Shown here piece by piece: positions 6,447 through 8,393 of a DNA stretch of 8,393 nt. Position 1 is the first letter of the stretch, and every line of letters begins with the position of its first letter. Under the pieces are notes generated by a model that searched no databases, was not told where the DNA came from, and saw only the letters and a program-made list of their open reading frames with translations. A program made the translations under genes and the position numbers. Source of the DNA: Candidatus Baldrarchaeota archaeon (GTDB lineage Archaea > Asgardarchaeota > Baldrarchaeia > Baldrarchaeales > DXJG01); contig JAUQZC010000025.1 of assembly GCA_030587435.1 (NCBI GenBank), forward strand, positions 1-8,393, read 5' to 3'.

Positions 6447-8040
6447 ACAAGAACGCCGAAGACAAAGATTTTGAAGACCTCCTAAGATAAATAATTATGA
6501 TTGCAATCAACGCTACCGTGCTTATTAGAATAGTTAGTCCTCCACGGTAAAGAAAATCAAGAAAACTGGGTCCTTCTTCACTTCCTGTATTATTTTCAGA
6601 TGTTTTTTGTACCGTTATTTTCACTGTAATTTCAAATACACGTTCTTCAAATAGGTCATCCATATAGGTTACGACGATTGTTATCGGATAGGTCCCATTT
6701 TGCACATCTGGTTTCACGTAAGCTGAGACCGTGAAGGGTGTGGGAGAGTTTTCTTCAACTTCTCCAACATAGTTACTACTTTCCTGAGATAAAATTAGAA
6801 TCTCGTTTGGCTGTATTGATACATTGACAAACATAGCTGTCGCTGTACCCTTATTTAGCAAGGTTGCACTAATCGAAACCTTCTTACCTGGCGAAACAGG
6901 GTTAGGCATAATTGTCCAATCATACACAACAATGGAAACTTGTCCTCTGACTACGAACCCGATATTCCGAGTTTCCATGTAACTGTTTCCATACTCATCG
7001 TTGTAACTTATCGTTAGGGTTCCTGTAAACGTGTTGCCTATGACTGATTTTGGTGCGTAAATAACTACAGGTACAGCGAGTTCTTGATTTGGAACCACAG
7101 ACTTAAATGTCCAAGAACTATTTCCGTGAATAACCAAAGGAGACTGAATGCCAAAGGAAATCTGAACAGTACCGTTCCAAGCATTGTTTTTAATTGCTAT
7201 GTTTACTTCTGTTTCAAAACCACCAAAAAGATAATTGGTGCTCACATTAACTTGCGTTATAATTGTTTTTGTAACGGTAATGGTCCATGTCATCGTTGTT
7301 CTAAGTTCACCGTCATCAACTGCAAACTCTAAATTATGGGTTCCAATATCGTCTTCCGTAGGAATATAAGTATAGTTGTTAGTAGTTGCAACAACTTCAC
7401 CATCAAGGGTCCACTCATAACTCAAAGTATCATTATCGGGATCGCTACATTTAACAAAAAACTCTACACTATCATTTACATAAATAGCGATGTTTAGATC
7501 AGCAGGTCTGTAGGATTCGATTTCTGGCGGCCTATTATAAATAATAATTGTCACAGAATATGTTTTGGGTGCACCTGGGATATATGTGCCGCTAGAGTTT
7601 ACTGTGTAGTAGATTGTCAACGTACATGTATATGTACCCTTTTTAGCGGTGTTATTTATGTTTAAATGGTATGTTAGGGTGAAAGTACCCCACGGTAGAA
7701 CTTCACCTGTAGGTGCTAGAACGTTACTGCTTTCAATGGGTGTAGCATAGGTTCTAGCAGTATAGTTGTTGTTTTCAGTATGTTTAAATGGTTCAGTAAC
7801 ATTTAATTCTCCATATACGCCTACGAGACTTTCACTAGAATTGTTTTTCACATATATAGTTAAGGGTACATTTGTATCTCCTGGGTTAACGGCTATAGGA
7901 TTATCTTGAGGGGTTCCCCAAACAACTCTGAGTATTTCGAAATTCACGGATGCTTGAGCGTGAACTACATTTATAGAGCTTATGCTCATTATAAATATCA
8001 TTAAAAGACCAATGATTAGAAGAGAGTATTCTTTTTTCAT
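6445..8040 (-). CDS. Secreted, C-terminally anchored Ig/PKD-repeat protein of the ABC operon (COG1470/NEW3-like)
   Basis: This 531-residue surface protein begins with a Sec signal peptide (MKKEYS, hydrophobic 7-22, cleavage likely after VVHA at 28). An all-beta ectodomain follows: a NEW3/COG1470-like domain at about 31-170; a PKD-like domain at about 171-258, with DPDNDTLSYEW and a closing LEFAVDDGE; a beta domain at about 260-365; and a second NEW3-like domain at about 365-478, with NPVSPGKKVSISATLLNKG. A short linker leads to one membrane helix at about 500-519 and a basic tail (LRRSSKS), placing the body outside the cell. There are at least a dozen Asn-X-Ser/Thr sequons, in keeping with archaeal N-glycosylation. 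Its position between ATPase and permease, overlapping one and nine bases from the other, argues that it is a working part of the transporter, perhaps an adaptor or substrate-binding arm. The role is inferred; no catalytic motif was seen. Confidence 0.88.
   Translation of the reverse strand: MKKEYSLLIIGLLMIFIMSISSINVVHAQASVNFEILRVVWGTPQDNPIAVNPGDTNVPLTIYVKNNSSESLVGVYGELNVTEPFKHTENNNYTARTYATPIESSNVLAPTGEVLPWGTFTLTYHLNINNTAKKGTYTCTLTIYYTVNSSGTYIPGAPKTYSVTIIIYNRPPEIESYRPADLNIAIYVNDSVEFFVKCSDPDNDTLSYEWTLDGEVVATTNNYTYIPTEDDIGTHNLEFAVDDGELRTTMTWTITVTKTIITQVNVSTNYLFGGFETEVNIAIKNNAWNGTVQISFGIQSPLVIHGNSSWTFKSVVPNQELAVPVVIYAPKSVIGNTFTGTLTISYNDEYGNSYMETRNIGFVVRGQVSIVVYDWTIMPNPVSPGKKVSISATLLNKGTATAMFVNVSIQPNEILILSQESSNYVGEVEENSPTPFTVSAYVKPDVQNGTYPITIVVTYMDDLFEERVFEITVKITVQKTSENNTGSEEGPSFLDFLYRGGLTILISTVALIAIIIIYLRRSSKSLSSAFL
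8037..8040 (-). other. ATGA stop/start overlap between ATPase and Ig-repeat protein
   Basis: The ATG of the Ig-repeat gene (8040-8038) and the TGA of the ATPase (8039-8037) share two bases, so the two are translated from one message and probably coupled. Confidence 0.85.
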
Positions 8041-8393
8041 ATTTTATTCCTCCTTAAAACCTCCTCTCCGATTATTTTTCCATCTTTAATGTGAATTATT
8101 CTATCGGTCATTTCAGCAATTTCCCTGTCATGAGTAACAACGATCACCGTTGTCCCCAATTCTTCATTCATTTTTCTTAAATACATCATAACCTCGCTAC
8201 CCGATTTGGAGTCAAGGTTTCCTGTTGGTTCATCAGCTAAAATAATATCTGGGTCATTGATCACCGCTCTAGCAATAGCTACACGTTGTTGCTGACCACC
8301 ACTTAATGTCTTAGGCTTTCTATAAATGGTATCACCTAGCCCTAATGTCTTGAGAAGATGAATAGCTTTCTTTATCCGTTCTTTCTTTGGCGT
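8037..8393 (-). CDS. ABC transporter ATP-binding protein, MacB/LolD type (N terminus beyond the right edge)
   Basis: The 118 visible residues form the C-terminal half of a nucleotide-binding domain. The frame is open to the right edge, so the Walker A and Q-loop parts and the start codon lie outside. In order are the signature LSGGQQQRVAIARA (around 8283-8306), Walker B with D-loop IILADEPTGNLDS (around 8211-8249), and the H-loop VTHD with its switch histidine at 8130-8132, then the closing RIIHIKDGKIIGEE. LSGGQQQR followed by DEPTGNLDS is typical of the MacB/LolD/FtsE group that pairs with FtsX-type permeases, and such a permease lies two genes downstream. It would hydrolyse ATP on the cytoplasmic side to power the complex. 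Its TGA stop overlaps the start of the next gene (ATGA). All catalytic residues expected in this half are present. Confidence 0.95.
   Translation of the reverse strand, partial: TPKKERIKKAIHLLKTLGLGDTIYRKPKTLSGGQQQRVAIARAVINDPDIILADEPTGNLDSKSGSEVMMYLRKMNEELGTTVIVVTHDREIAEMTDRIIHIKDGKIIGEEVLRRNKI
8049..8055 (-). promoter_or_regulatory. Full-strength ribosome binding site of the Ig-repeat protein
   Basis: The minus strand reads AAGGAGG, with eight bases before the ATG at 8040. It lies inside the end of the ATPase gene and confirms the start, which also opens a well-formed signal peptide. Confidence 0.8.

Noticed and set aside
5294..7332. Plus-strand frames opposite the permease and the Ig-repeat protein
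   Set aside because: They are opposite clear, domain-supported genes and show no coherent protein features.
8037..8264. A short 75-residue ATPase gene starting at the GTG at 8264
   Set aside because: The same frame continues upstream without a stop to the window edge and includes the ABC signature motif, so this GTG is an internal valine and the gene is simply cut by the window.

Overview
The window looks like a piece of an archaeal chromosome. It is AT-rich. It encodes an NDP-forming acyl-CoA synthetase alpha chain of the type common in archaea. It also has two Sec-exported surface proteins full of Asn-X-Ser/Thr sequons, and an ABC/FtsX unit built around a membrane-anchored Ig-repeat protein rather than a bacterial MacA-type adaptor. 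The lineage cannot be fixed from this sequence; an uncultured Thermoproteota/Bathyarchaeia-like or Asgard-like archaeon is a guess. All five recognised genes lie on the minus strand, so the transcription order runs from the right edge to the left edge.

Right part (8393 to 5224): a tightly coupled three-gene operon. It starts with the C-terminal 118 residues of a MacB/LolD-type ABC ATPase, whose N terminus is beyond the right edge. The ATPase stop overlaps the next start as ATGA. The second gene is a 531-residue secreted protein with Ig/PKD-like domains and one C-terminal membrane anchor. Nine bases later comes a 403-residue MacB/FtsX-type permease. Together they look like a cell-surface ABC machine: ATPase inside, permease in the membrane, and an Ig-array protein outside in the place where bacteria have a membrane fusion protein.

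Middle (5223 to 3383): after a 129-base spacer with a possible archaeal TATA box comes a stand-alone NDP-forming acyl-CoA synthetase alpha subunit with its catalytic histidine motif. No beta (ATP-grasp) subunit is visible nearby. Its start codon is ambiguous. A 275-base intergenic stretch follows, with a weak hairpin behind the synthetase gene, two AT-rich inverted repeats and a probable promoter.

Left part (3382 to beyond 1): one uninterrupted minus-strand reading frame of 1127 codons, starting at a TTG with a good ribosome binding site and running off the left edge. It encodes a very large secreted protein: signal peptide, a first region of integrin-like FG-GAP/VCBS repeats, an Ig-like domain, a second FG-GAP region, then tandem Ig-like domains. 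It is probably a calcium-binding, glycosylated surface protein. Its C terminus and anchor are not in the window. No RNA genes, CRISPR arrays, mobile elements or long DNA repeats were seen.
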